A stretch of DNA of 64,000 nucleotides from Cordylochernes scorpioides (GCA_030710605.1 CP092864.1:137083255-137147254), one strand, 5' to 3'; positions 32,549 through 42,604 are shown, counted from the first letter of the stretch. Made by a program: numbers and translations. Notes: generated from the letters alone by a model not told the origin.

Positions 32549-32829
32549 TTTTGGAAAAAAAAGAAGAATAGTAAATCAATGATCTTGAAATACGTTTAGA
32601 CTGACAACACTGTTATATAAAAACTAGAACAAAGGAGTGTTGGTTTTGTTTACAAAATTAGTAATTGTAATGTAAATTGTTAAATTTTCTTTTCTCTCTC
32701 TCTTTGAAAATAATAAATTTAAAATACTTTCTTAAAAGGTAAAATCGCCTAATTCTTTAAAACCACTTCAGCTGTAAGTAAACTTGTTATTTGTTGTTTC
32801 ATTGTCTGAACCATAAGAGATTCCCAACA
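32549..32829 (+). repeat. Copia 3' LTR
   Basis: Same length as the 5' LTR, ending TTCCCAACA. The first bases read TTTTGG instead of TGTTGG, so the terminal TG is lost. Confidence 0.93.
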
Positions 32830-33080
32830 ATCAATAGATCAATTTTATAGGTTCTGATTGCCCTAAAAACGTAAATAGACATATTCCATAACATTGTTAA
32901 ATTACATTTCCATTTTAAAATTTCAGTTGTAAATACCCACGCTGCGTGCGTATGTATTTGTAAATATTCCTTGTAAGATATAGTTGATGTTTTTTTATTA
33001 AGCCTGTTGAAGATCGATTATCGCTTGAAAGCTAGCATTTTAAAATAAAAAGAAACTCATTGTAGGAACATATTTTTGTA
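32830..33080 (+). mobile_element. Penelope-like fragment, right of Copia
   Basis: Continues the PLE interrupted at 28287: ATCAATAGATCAATTTTATA parallels 15625, and GAAAGCTAGCATTTTAAAAT parallels 16433. It contains the family E hammerhead-like motif. Confidence 0.7.
33000..33043 (+). ncRNA. Hammerhead-like motif, family E
   Basis: GCCTGTTGA, stem II region, GAAA, AGCT, AGCATTTT. Same position relative to PLE sequence as the motif at 16405. Confidence 0.35.
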
Positions 33081-34129
33081 TTTTAAATGTTTATAATTAT
33101 AAAAGCAATAATTATAAAACTAATAAATCATAGATGTCAAAATTTATCAAGAATTCGTATTGTCCTTGTGTCTTGTTGTCACCGAATCTAACGAAAAGGG
33201 ATCGTCTGTGGAAAAATGATAAAAATAGAACGTGATATGAGAGCAGACGAGACCACGGTGTCGCCATTTATGAAAGATTTTGGCGGGAAGTTGTCCAGAC
33301 GACTAATGGAGGTTGTCGTCTGCGGGATTTACGAGCAAAGTTTTGACTTTCTTGTCAGACGATGTTGTCATTTATTTATTCTGGGCCTCGCGCCTGCGCA
33401 GAATAGAAATTAACGTTGTTCGTCTGGTTTCTTCGTGCTTGCTTGCATGTGCGACCTTGTCTTTTTACCTCACCCAAGAATGTTGACTGTGAGAATTTTT
33501 TTATACCGCTCTGATGATTTGTTTTTTTTTTTTTTTTATGAATGATTTAATATTTATTTTCTTCTTTTAACTTCTACTCAAACCTTGTAATTTATCAATA
33601 GTATATGTAAAATAGTTTCTCTGAGTTTAGTGTTGTTTTTTAACGCAAGCATTCCTTGTGTGGGGATATCGCATCTGATTTGAGATGATAATAAATAATA
33701 AAAATATTGAATGAAAGCTTATTTGCATATTATAATTATCGTTTGATATTGAATAAATCACATCTCAAGCATTTGCATTTTTATTCCCGATGTTTGGGAC
33801 ACTCAATATCGTCCCCCTTTCAATAAAATTGTAAGTATATTGTTTATAGGTTAAATATATATAGATAAATGATTTTATTTATGCAAATATCATTCAAACG
33901 TTTGATTAGAAATATTAAATTTGTCTTTTATTTAAATTCAAATTCTTTTTGTTTATTCAATTCAGTTTCTTAACTGATTGATATATTTGTTGATAATTTT
34001 TCACATATCACTGTCTTCTGCTGTCTTTTTTTAGATTTACAACAACAAAAATTTTGAAATATATTAAAATTAAGTTTTAAAACTTTCTCTGGCCAAGTTG
34101 TCTTTTAAGAAATAATTTCTGCGTGTGTA
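33081..34129. other. No recognisable gene; short GC-richer island
   Basis: 33170-33430 is less AT-rich (GACGAGACCACGGTGTCGCC, GGGCCTCGCGCCTGCGCAG) and could be a gene promoter or 5' end, but no ORF with a recognisable product follows. The remainder is AT-rich with a T18 run at about 33520. Confidence 0.35.
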
Positions 34130-34490
34130 GACATGTGGTGCATTTACAGTAAAAGCAGTCTCTAACTACTCACTATGATTATCATAGGTGAGTGGAAGGA
34201 TAGGCTAAACCGTTGGTTTTCGACCGCTACGACCCGGGTTCGATTCCCGCATTGGGCACTTTTTTCTGATTAAGAAAAAAAAAATGCTCCAATGACCCCC
34301 GATTCTTGCAAAAGTCCAAGTGCAAGTAAAAAAACGGGGCTCTGGCACATTTGTAAGTGTAAAGTCGAACGGATTTTTCACATGGGTAGACATGTGGTGC
34401 ACTTACAGTAAAAGCAGTCGCCTCCCTCTACCCACCATCATTATCATGGCCTGTACCACGTGTACTAGGGATAAGCAAAAAAGAAAAAGA
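34130..34490 (+). mobile_element. tRNA-derived SINE, second family
   Basis: CCCGGGTTCGATTCCCGC at about 34230 is a T arm with B box. The following body (ATGCTCCAATGACCCC, GGGGCTCTGGCACATTTGTA, GACATGTGGTGCACTTACAG) recurs in reverse at 58795-59005. A partial body copy precedes it at 34130-34195. The acceptor stem is not conserved. Confidence 0.7.
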
Positions 34491-34867
34491 TTATCATAGC
34501 TTATGTGTATCTTGGGTGTACTAGGGATGATAATAATGAACATTCTGTCTGAGGTAATGACCTATTTATTGGAGAAAGGTCAAGGTATGAAGACAAAGGA
34601 GGGAAAAGATGACTCAGCAATTTGAAACAATTAAAGTTTTCTCGAGACCCCGGATATGGCAAACAATTCTGAGATGTAGAGCGAGTCAGTCTGTGTTTGA
34701 AAAGATGACATCTTCGAGTGTTTCCAACAATGGAGAACCGATTCTCTTTGTTTCATCCCTTCAACACAGGACTAAATGGATAGCTGTCTGTTCTATGAAC
34801 GAATCCTAGATGTAAAAACAAAATATCAAACAAAAATCATCTTCAGAGAGATATTTATAACCCAGTA

Positions 34868-35042
34868 TAGTAGAACCTCCCTGTAAAGGACACCTAATTG
34901 CAAAGCCAAAATGTCATTTAGGGAGAGGTGTCCCCTTACCGGAGAGTTGCTAAATAGGAAAAATGGTAATTTTGGGAATGAAAACTGTCCTTTGTAGAGA
35001 GGTGTCTTCTAGCGGGGTGTCCGCTAAAGAGAGTTTCTACTG
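34868..35042. mobile_element. MITE with TA target duplication
   Basis: Second copy of the family at 7622-7796 (TAGTAGAACCTCCCTG ... TTTCTACTG, TA flanks). Confidence 0.8.
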
Positions 35043-35660
35043 TAGTAGTAACATAAAGGTAACCCAGGCTTCTAGAGCGTATCCATAGATTGCCAACTAC
35101 CCAGACTGTCCTGTAGTTTAGGAGTATGTCTTGGTAGCCTTAGTGAACCAGTTCACCAAGTGTTTCCAGGCCGGTTTGTTTCTTGGTAGATTCAATAAGG
35201 CAGTGTGTCATAGAATGGGGACAGTCCAAGAAGTGTGGCCATCTGGAATCGCTGTAGTTGGAATGCTGGGCAGCTGAGATCCAGGTTCCTGGAGCGCAGA
35301 ACGCCAACTACCCGGGGAGTCCAGCTCACCAGTATGGACTAGTGGTAAGCACTTTTACTCGCGTCCTGATTGGTGAGTTGAACCAGTTGACCAGGAAGTT
35401 CCATGCTGACTCTGGCCATGGATGTTGAGGTGGGTCAGTCCAAGCAGCTGTTTGCTTCCTATGTCTCAGAAATGCTGGACAGCTGAAGATATCTGTCAAC
35501 TGTCTGTGGCTCTTCTGAACAGTGAGGGCAGATAGGGTATGTTTCGGGATGCACACGTGTAATGTCTGTCAGTACATGGCCATGGCCCGTGAGGATGATG
35601 GTGGGGGCCTCTCCATGGCGGATTTTTGGTAGAAATTTGAGGAGATGGCTTGGAGTGGCA
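35043..35660 (-). pseudogene. LINE C-terminal fragment (RNase H / zinc knuckle)
   Basis: On the minus strand, HGHVLTDITRVHPETYPICPHC then SEEPQTVDRYLQ resembles the RNase H end and the C-x2-C knuckle of arthropod APE-type LINEs. Frames shift afterwards. A 110-bp segment at its 3' end (GGTAACCCAGGCTTCTAGAG) recurs at 35948-36057 with a GTAGTAGTA edge, probably the 3' tail of two copies. Confidence 0.6.
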
Positions 35661-35945
35661 GCAATTTTATCTATTTATTTCGTTTCAGTTTACAGGTGTT
35701 ACATTCGAGTCCCCTTGTCCTGACTACATGGCGAGTTGGTGAAGTAGAGACCCCAGACCTTGCAGCTGTTGGAGCTCCTAACTAATCGTCAGAGCCGGGT
35801 CGTCGGAAACTGGGATTGATATCTATTTTATTTTGAAGAATATCTTATATAGTTGGATTAGATGAATTTCCAGTTGAAGGTAAAATTTCTTAAACCGAAA
35901 TTTAGTAGATATCTTCTAGATCGGGTTGTGGAAGCAATTACAGCT
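35660..35945 (-). mobile_element. LINE 3'-terminal fragment
   Basis: Reverse-complement counterpart of 5030-5362 with the same AT-rich tail (TTTATCTATTTATTTCGTTT on the plus strand). The tail lies inside the neighbouring LINE remnant, indicating one LINE inserted into another. Confidence 0.6.
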
Positions 35946-36202
35946 AGAGTAGTAGTAGTAATATAAAGGTAACCCAGGTTCCTGGAGCGTATCCATAGAT
36001 CGCCAACTACCCGGTCTGTCCTGTGGTTTAGGAGTCTGTCTTGGTAGCCTTAGTAAATACAGCTAGATAATATTGAACAACTAAGCTATAGAACATATAC
36101 GATGATTTCATAAATACAGATTAATATTCAGTGCTGTGAATATTATTGATTAAATACATTATAATTTAATAATAAAATAAATTATTTCTTTTCCACAATA
36201 CA

Positions 36203-36239
36203 CTCCTGTAGAAGGGTTTGTTATACCCAAAAGCTTGAA
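36203..36239 (+). ncRNA. Hammerhead-like relic, family D
   Basis: CTCCTGTAGAAGGGTTTGTT then ATACCCAAAAGCTTGAA: stem II (GGGT/ACCC) is kept, but GAAA has become AAAA and stem I is broken. Confidence 0.35.
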
Positions 36240-36258
36240 AAGAATATAAATAATACTT

Positions 36259-36480
36259 GTGGTATGCAACACTAAATATGTAAATTTACTCAAGGTAACG
36301 CACTATGTAAAAATCTCAGTACGAAGGGATAATGATGGACAATGTGGTCAAAATATAAACTTACCATCTGGGAATATATCTGGTAACCAAAAAAGACTGC
36401 TATGTATCATTCTGGCTCTATTATTTATCTCAGGCATTGAACAAAACCCAGGCCCCCAACCAAAAGGCAAACTACATTGA
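36259..36480 (+). CDS. LINE leader peptide with 2A-like motif
   Basis: A 73-codon frame. After a basic stretch, the hydrophobic segment RLLCIILALLFIS is followed at once by GIEQNPGP, the core of 2A ribosome-skipping peptides (consensus D-V/I-E-x-N-P-G-P; here the first position is Gly). 2A-like sequences at ORF N-termini are known in APE-type LINEs, where the hydrophobic part can act as a signal sequence. The frame ends at TGA 14 residues later. ORF1 lies in another frame, and a one-base change in the C5 run at 36453 would account for the switch, so this may have been one protein. Confidence 0.6.
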   Translation: MVCNTKYVNLLKVTHYVKISVRRDNDGQCGQNINLPSGNISGNQKRLLCIILALLFISGIEQNPGPQPKGKLH

Positions 36481-37184
36481 CTGCGCCAGTACACTCAGGA
36501 GAGAGAGAATCAATAGATGGCGAGCTAAAAATGCTAATCTTAAACATGGCGGCGGAAATAAAGAGTCTAGGAGAGAGAATTGACATCAGACTTACCAAAA
36601 TAGAGACTCGAATGGACGATTGGGATATGCGATTCTGCAATATAGAGGAGAAGCTAACTAAATGTATAGAGTCTCAACAGGCTACCGAAAAATTGGCTTC
36701 ATGTAATTCGTTAAAGGTAAATGAACTGGAGGCTAGAGTCGAATTTTTTGAGACGAGACTGCGTGAGCCCAATCTAGTGTTCTATGGTATTGAGAGGGAG
36801 GGTGACGAAAACCAGGCAGATTGTAAATTAAAGATTCAAAACGTAATTAGAGATAAAATGGAAATCGGAGATGATTTAAAAATAACAAAATGTCACCGAC
36901 TTTCACGCGGATCCAATGCACCAGTTCTTGTTGTGGTGCCTGATTATGCTGATAGAGCAAAAATATTTAAAAATGCCTACAAACTCAGAGATACTAAAAT
37001 TTCGATAAGTAAAGATTATAGTAAAAATGTTAGAGAACAACGGCGCATCCTAATTGAAAAAAGGAAAGAATTGGGTGAAAGGGGAATAAAATCGAAGTTG
37101 AGAGATAACAAGCTTTTTGTAAATGATAAAGTCTGTAAAGTGATGAATGGCCAAGTTGTTGATAGCACAGGAGCTGCTATATAG
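36441..37184 (+). CDS. LINE ORF1 protein (L1-ORF1-like RRM)
   Basis: The open frame begins after a TGA at 36438; the first ATG is 36531. An N-terminal heptad-rich stretch (LGERIDIRLTKIETRMDDWD, then VNELEARVEFFETRL) predicts a coiled coil, as in trimeric LINE ORF1 proteins. REPNLVFYGIEREGDENQ through CHRLSRGSNAPVLVVVPDYA fits the RRM-like RNA-binding domain. The C-terminus is basic (IEKRKELGERGIKSKLRDNK). Expected role: RNA binding and chaperoning. It ends in TAG followed by CAA CAA, and the same frame stays open into the endonuclease. Confidence 0.75.
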   Translation, partial: TKPRPPTKRQTTLTAPVHSGERESIDGELKMLILNMAAEIKSLGERIDIRLTKIETRMDDWDMRFCNIEEKLTKCIESQQATEKLASCNSLKVNELEARVEFFETRLREPNLVFYGIEREGDENQADCKLKIQNVIRDKMEIGDDLKITKCHRLSRGSNAPVLVVVPDYADRAKIFKNAYKLRDTKISISKDYSKNVREQRRILIEKRKELGERGIKSKLRDNKLFVNDKVCKVMNGQVVDSTGAAI

Positions 37185-37841
37185 CAACAACCTCGTAGAA
37201 ACAATTGTGTAAATAGAAGAAATACGACATCAAAATCACAAATTAATTCTCCACCCAACAATCAAATAACGGAAAGTTACTTCGACACAAATACATGTAA
37301 ATTCGATTTTCAAGACGCTGACAATGCAATTTTTTCTGAAAATTCGCGAGACATCGCGGAAAAAATAATATATTGGAATATAAATGGTTTCTATAGGATT
37401 CTTTCGATATTTCCACTCCTCGAGCACATAAAGAATTACGAAATTTTTGCTCTACTTGAAACATGGTGCCTGAACAGGACTAACATAACACTAAAAGATT
37501 ATCATATTATCGAATTACCTGCCACCAAAGAAACTGGAAGGGGAAGAGGGTCAGGGGGTATGATTGTCGATTTTAGGGAAGACGGGCAATATAGATTAGA
37601 CAATTCAGAAAAGGATGGCACTTGGTTATCTATTTTCTTATCAACAAACACAAGAGCCCTCCAACATGTTATCTGTTTGATATTTGTATACCTTCCTCCA
37701 AACCAGATACAGCTGCATAACTTAGATAAACTGTCTACATATATTCAAAAGCAAATAGCAGATGGAAATTTTTTAGAGAAAACCACACCAAGATGCTCTG
37801 CGGTGAGGACCCGATTTGTACCTCCTGTAATTCAAAACTAA
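37185..37841 (+). pseudogene. LINE APE endonuclease (N-terminal part) fused to a C-terminal relic
   Basis: In the same frame as ORF1, separated only by the UAG at 37182. A linker rich in Asn/Arg/Ser is followed by IIYWNINGF, FALLETWC (catalytic Glu), GRGRGSGGMIVDF and FVYLPPNQ, the first half of an APE-like endonuclease. At about 37770 it jumps to KTTPRCSAVRTRF, which in another frame reads CGEDPICTSCNSKL, the C-terminal zinc knuckle. The second half of the endonuclease and the whole RT are deleted. Confidence 0.7.
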
Positions 37842-38536
37842 AAAAAAAATGAAATCACTCACTATATTTTTGATTGCTATGCTCTGAAAGAAGAACCCTT
37901 ATGCTCAAAACTGGGCAACTCTGTGCTTCACTTCCATCAATAATTGACAATATGACCCAGAATAAGTATATTGCTACGGCGTTTTATGGTTTCCACAAGT
38001 CCATATCTCAGAAGAAGGCCAAGTGACATTCACTCCTCACTTTCTTACTGCTACTCTTTTTGTGTTGTTTTTCTTGCTTCTCTCTTTCTCTTTCTTGTTT
38101 TTTTTCCTTTTCTTCTGTATATATCGCTATTTCCTTTGTCTCACTGCTTTGTTCTTATGCATACCTCTGGTGAATCCTGTATAGGGTCAGTGACCCTGAA
38201 TAAAGGCTTTTGTTGTTGTTGTTGAAAAGAATATAAAATAAAATAAGAAACTCATCTTTGAAGCCGTTTTGTTTATTATTTTTATAGCTATCATAGTCAA
38301 TAGATTTAAATCTCCTGGATATCAATCAAATAATTGCTACAGGTTTCTGGAGATGTGTTTATCTTTATCTTTATTGAATGTAATCTCGAGTTTTCAGGCA
38401 TCTCTGCCCTTCTACATGAGTACATATACAATAGAAACATATAATGTTATGTGAAAAAATAGTACAAATGTGATATTGTACTGGGATAAGGTGCCTTTTC
38501 CATAATACAATGTTATGTGCTTTATTTTTATTAAAC

Positions 38537-38580
38537 GTAATCTCGAGCTTTCGGACATCTGTGCCCTTCTACAGGAGTAC
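38537..38580 (-). ncRNA. Hammerhead-like motif, family D
   Basis: Minus strand: GTACTC, CTGTAGA, stem II GG(G)CA/TG(T)CC, GAAA, AGCT, CTC triplet, GAG(AT)TAC. Stem I is CTC/GAG plus GTA/TAC. Confidence 0.5.
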
Positions 38581-38672
38581 ATATACAATAGAAACATATA
38601 ATGTTATATAAAAAAATAAAACAAATTTGATAAAAAAAATAATACAATATTAGTTACGAACGGAGAAATATC

Positions 38673-38960
38673 GTCCAGGATAGCCTAGTGGACATGGCAC
38701 CTGCCCGGTAAGCAGAAGGTTGTGGGTTCGATTCCCGCTCCTGGACACTTTTATTTTTCCGTTCGCCATTACTCTTCATATTTTTCACCCTCAATACGTC
38801 ATCCATTCATATATAGACCATCACTCTTCATATATTCAACCTTTTCATACGTCATCCAAAAGTTAGAAATATTAAATTATTTCTCTTTGAAATTAAAAAT
38901 GAGTTTTCATAAATAAAAAGAAACTTATGCGGTTAAACTGGTTGTATAGCTTTATAATTA
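38673..38960 (+). mobile_element. tRNA-derived SINE, first family, fullest head
   Basis: The head (38673-38747) starts GTCCAGGATAGCCTAGTGG and ends GTTCGATTCCCGCTCCTGGA; the outer 8 bases pair perfectly (GTCCAGGA/TCCTGGAC). A and B box promoter sequences are present. The anticodon loop CCGGTAA would give GGT (Thr-like) but lacks the invariant U33, so this is a SINE head rather than a working tRNA. The body (ATTTTTCCGTTCGCCATTAC) is shared with 41055, 21228 and 27500. Confidence 0.75.
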
Positions 38961-39086
38961 TACGCCGCAGTCATTTATAAGTTATATGCTTTATCTTTAT
39001 TAAACGTAATATAAAGCTTTCGGACATCTCTGCCCTGCTACAGGAGTACATAGAAACATATAAAATGTTATGTTATATGTTTCTAT

Positions 39087-39130
39087 TTACTTCTGTAGAA
39101 GGGCAGAGAAGACCGAAAGCTCGAGATTAC
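39087..39130 (+). ncRNA. Hammerhead-like motif, family D
   Basis: TTACTT, CTGTAGA, stem II region, CCGAAA, AGCTC, GAGATTAC. The stem I base change C to T leaves a G-U pair. Confidence 0.45.
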
Positions 39131-39511
39131 GTTTAATAAAGAAACGCATCTATAGGAGTACATAGGAACATATAAAATGTTATGTAGAGAATAACTTTTT
39201 GATTACCATTACTATATTGCAATAATATAAAATAACAAAAAAGAGATTCTTGAATTATTTTATATTATCGCAATATATAAAATGTTATGTTATGTTTCTA
39301 CTTAATCCTGTAGAAGAGCAAAGATTCCCGAAAGCTTGAATTACGTTTAATGAAGAAACGCATCTATAGGAGTACATAGAAACATATAAATGTTATGTGG
39401 AGAACAACTTTTTGATTACCATTACTATGATAATATAAAAGAACAAAAAAGATATTCTTGAATTATTTTATATTATCGCAATATATATAAAATGTTATGT
39501 TATGTTTCTAT

Positions 39512-39554
39512 GTACTCCTGTAGAAGAGCAAAGATTCCCGAAAGCTTGAATTAC
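39512..39554 (+). ncRNA. Hammerhead-like motif, family D
   Basis: GTACTC, CTGTAGA, AGAGCAAAGATTCCC, GAAAGCTT, GAATTAC. Stem I is weakened (GAA for GAG). Confidence 0.4.
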
Positions 39555-39985
39555 GTTTAATGAAGATAAATAAACTCATCTCCAGAAACCTGTAGCATTT
39601 GTTTGATAGCTATCTTAGTATTTATATAAGGTCTCAGTTCTCTTCCACTAGCGCTAGCTCTCCGTCATTATTGACATCTACAGTCGACGGTAGTTACAAC
39701 CAAACATCTACCCAATCACCACATCTATAAACTCTCCAACAAGCTGATGCTAACTTCCAACCATCGTAAAAACAAAGGCAAACAACCCGGACATGGATAA
39801 ACGACAAAGCCATGTTCTTTACATTAGTCTCAACTTTTTTTTTTATCTTCCCTTTACTCAATAACTTCTCTAAATCTCACACGATCCGCATTCCTTTCAG
39901 CTAAAACATATGTTTAAATATCATTTATATCACTTTTCAAAGTACTAACTGCAATTCTCAACTTGCAATCCCAAAATACATTATT

Positions 39986-40840
39986 GACTGTATTAACTCA
40001 TCCATTGATGAGCTCTACTCATACCCATCAGACACCATCAACAAGCTTTACAAGCTTGATACCCTAATATGATTGAGTGGAGATAAGAAAGAAGAAGACG
40101 ACATCATTGACTGTATTGACTCATCCATTGATGAGCTCTACTCATACCCATCAGACACCATCAACAAGCTTTACAAGCTTGATACCCTAATATGATTGAG
40201 TGGAGATAAGAAAGAAGAAGACGACATCATTGACTGTATTGACTCATCCATTGATGAGCTCTACTCATACCCATCAGACACCATCAACAAGCTTTACAAG
40301 CTTGATACCCTAATATGATTGAGTGGAGATAAGAAAGAAGAAGACGACATCATTGACTGTATTAACTCATCCATTGATGAGCTCTACTCATACCCATCAG
40401 ACACCATCAACAAGCTTTACAAGCTTGATACCCTAATATGATTGAGTGGAGATAAGAAAGAAGAAGACGACATCATTGACTGTATTGACTCATCCATTGA
40501 TAAGCTCTACTCATCCTCAGCAGACACCATCAACAAGCTTTACAGGCTTTATACCCTGATATGATTGAGTGGAGATAAGAAAGAAGAAGACGACATCATT
40601 GACTGTATTGACTCATCCATTGATAAGCTCTACTCATCCCCAGCAGACACCATTAACAAGCTTTACAAGCTTGATACCCTGATATGATTGAATGAAGATA
40701 AGAAAGAAGAAGAAGACATCATTGACTGTATTGACTCATCCATTGATAAGCTCTACTCATCCCCAGCAGACACCATTAACAAGCTTTACAAGCTTGATAC
40801 CTTGATATGATTAAGTGGAGATAAGAAAGAACAAAAATAC
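39986..40840 (+). repeat. 123-bp tandem array (about 7 units)
   Basis: Units start GACTGTATTGACTCATCC at 39986, 40109, 40232, 40355, 40478, 40601 and 40724, exactly 123 bp apart. The unit is recognisable as a piece of PLE 3' sequence: AAGCTTGATACCCTAATATG also occurs at 14384, and inverted at 15690. The three later units share GATAAGCTCTACTCATCC variants. A frame reading SSIDELYSYPSDTINKLYK has one TGA per unit, so it is not coding. Confidence 0.9.
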
Positions 40841-40872
40841 TTCTCAATGTACTAATCATAAATCAAAATAAA

Positions 40873-41770
40873 TATAAGGTTGTTCCAAAAGTTCGTGTTT
40901 TTCATAATACTTGGCGAATAATATTTTTACGGCGAATACATAATAATACATAATACAGTTACTTCATACATAATACAAATATGAAATCTTTGTGATTATT
41001 ATCATTATAATATTTTTTTAAAATTATAATTTTATAGAGAAATAGAGATTTTATAGAGTAGTGGACATGGCATCTGCCCGGTAAGCGGAACACTGTGGGT
41101 TCGATTCCCATCCCTGGACACTTTTATTTTTCCGTTCATCATTACTCTTCACAATTCATCCTTTCATACTTCATCCCTAAGGTTAGAAATAAACGTTATT
41201 TCTCCCCTTAAAATGAATTGCGATTTTTCGTTCAAAAGAAAAACATGCGGGATAATTTTCAAATGTCGTTCCACAATTATAAGCCGCATTATATTGTATT
41301 ATAATTATATATTTATTTACAAGAGATCATAGTCTTTGACGAGTTAAATATTTGTTTTTGACTCGTGCTTTAAATGTTGTACTAAATTCGAAAAATCGCA
41401 CGAGAACGCCCTTGAAACCTCAGACCCAAAAGTTCGTGTTTTTCCTAAAAAGTTGTTTTTATTATTACTTGGTGAATAATAATATTGCCATGGGAAAAAT
41501 TAGGGAAGACAAAATTTAGGATGACACAGCAATTTATTTAAGGCAAGGACAAAACTATGAATGATAAACAAAAGATAAGCAATGAGGGAAGTTTACGGAA
41601 TAGCAAAATATAAACATAAAAAATGATACTCTGTTAATAAAATAATAAATAACTTGCTACAATATTATTACGCCGAATTCATAATAATACAATTACTTTA
41701 TAAATAATAGAAAGATATTATGGTATTTCAATTTTTTGCAAGTGTTTAAGAACTTTTAACACAACCTGGT
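40873..41770. mobile_element. MITE-like element enclosing a SINE and other repeats
   Basis: Outer ends AAGGTTGTTCCAAAAGTTCG and CTTTTAACACAACCT resemble the termini of 21411-22111. Inside are a SINE (41055-41290), a fragment of the family A arm (41328-41426) and sequence shared with 20420-20610. Confidence 0.55.
41055..41290 (+). mobile_element. tRNA-derived SINE, first family
   Basis: Head TAGTGGACATGGCATCTGCC ... GGGTTCGATTCCCATCCCTG and body TTTTTCCGTTCATCATTACT. The first bases of the tRNA head are missing. Confidence 0.75.
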
Positions 41771-41871
41771 AATATTAGCTTATTATTGATTATAGTAGTG
41801 GGATTGTTGAGAAAAAGGTGTATTCATCTTATGGTATTGTAAAATGCTTTGTATTTATTATTTATGTAAAA

Positions 41872-42303
41872 CTAGCCGAATGACCCGGGCAACGCCCGTG
41901 TTTTACCCGATTGAATGTTTTTATTCAAATACTATTTGTTACAATTATAAATTGGCGCCTTAAATAAATGCATATATTAGTTAATAACTATAGCCTATGT
42001 GCTTTATCTGTCTATGTACTGTTGGCTTCCGTAGGCGTCTCTTACTGGGAAAAAGAAAGAGAGGATTCCATTTAGTTATTAACTAATATATGTATTTATT
42101 TAAGGAGCGACCCGCTCCAACACAATAGTTACAAAAACCAAAAAGCGAGTGGGGGGGGGGGGGGGGTCAAAGTCAAAAACAAAGTGTCTCGCGTAGTGGT
42201 GGCGTGATCGTAGCCAAACAATAGTAGAGCGCCATTCCAAAAAAAAAAGCAAACGGTGACAGAGATGAAGACATGACGCATGACGCTCGTAACTGTATAT
42301 AGA
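41872..42303 (-). mobile_element. Non-autonomous Helitron, copy 2
   Basis: Minus strand: starts TCTATATACAGTTACGAGCG and ends in a GGGC-GTT-GCCC hairpin followed by CTAG and a T flank. It is colinear with 61218-61638 in opposite orientation. It contains a 144-bp inverted-repeat insertion (41960-42103) and a run of 18 G at 42151. Confidence 0.85.
41960..42103. mobile_element. Small inverted-repeat element inside the Helitron
   Basis: Bounded by TTAA on both sides with ~28-bp inverted ends (AAATAAATGCATATATTAGT ...). Absent at the equivalent site of Helitron copy 1 (GGCGCC followed by GTGG at 435), present in the 61-kb copy. Confidence 0.75.
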
Positions 42304-42604
42304 ATATTAGGCAGTCGGCAACACTGTACCTTTTCTTTTGGTAATTTTGCATAAGATATTTTATGTTTATAAATTATGGTTAACCATGTCGTAATTAAAT
42401 TAAATATTAAAACACAAAGTATTGTGACTATCCCTTATTTCTAAATAGGAACCGTTACAGGTATTATGTGCAAAGTTATATTTTAAAAGAGTTGCTTAAA
42501 CAAAATATAGGATTATTTATCTCAATACATAAAATATTTTGTTTTTACGCTTGCTTTTTTTCTTAGGTTTTATTGTGTTTTGTATATAGCTTTCTTGTTA
42601 TATA

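Larger units (their letters stand above)
28288..32829 (+). mobile_element. Copia-type LTR retrotransposon, nearly complete
   Basis: Two 281-bp LTRs, a primer-binding site, all Copia domains in Copia order (gag, protease, integrase, reverse transcriptase, RNase H), a purine-rich tract (AGAGGGAAT at 32541) and a 5-bp target duplication ATCAA (28283-28287 and 32830-32834). By eye the LTRs differ at about four positions, so the insertion is fairly recent. Coding breaks are one frameshift and two in-frame stops, so this copy is not autonomous. Confidence 0.95.
36259..38225 (+). mobile_element. APE-type LINE with internal deletion
   Basis: Contains, in order, a hydrophobic leader with a 2A-like motif, an ORF1 with an L1-ORF1-like RRM, the amino half of an APE endonuclease, then a jump near 37770 to a C-terminal zinc-knuckle region and the 3' end. 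The reverse transcriptase is deleted. The 3' end is a GGGTCAGTGACCC hairpin, AATAAAGGC and a (TTG)n tail; comparable hairpin/AATAAAG/TTG ends occur at 53040 (minus), 18470 and 60410. Confidence 0.8.
38380..39600. repeat. Cluster of family D hammerhead-like repeats
   Basis: Six copies of a GTACTC-CTGTAGAAG ... GAAAGCTCGAGATTACG unit occur at 38381-38423 (-), 38537-38580 (-), 39005-39049 (-), 39087-39130 (+), 39301-39344 (+) and 39512-39554 (+). Recurring spacer sequence (ATAGAAACATATAAAATGTT) separates them. Inverted and direct copies are mixed. Confidence 0.7.

Noticed and set aside
38673-38747. Functional tRNA-Thr gene
   Set aside because: Acceptor and T arm pair well, but the anticodon loop lacks U33 and the sequence continues into a SINE body shared with other copies.
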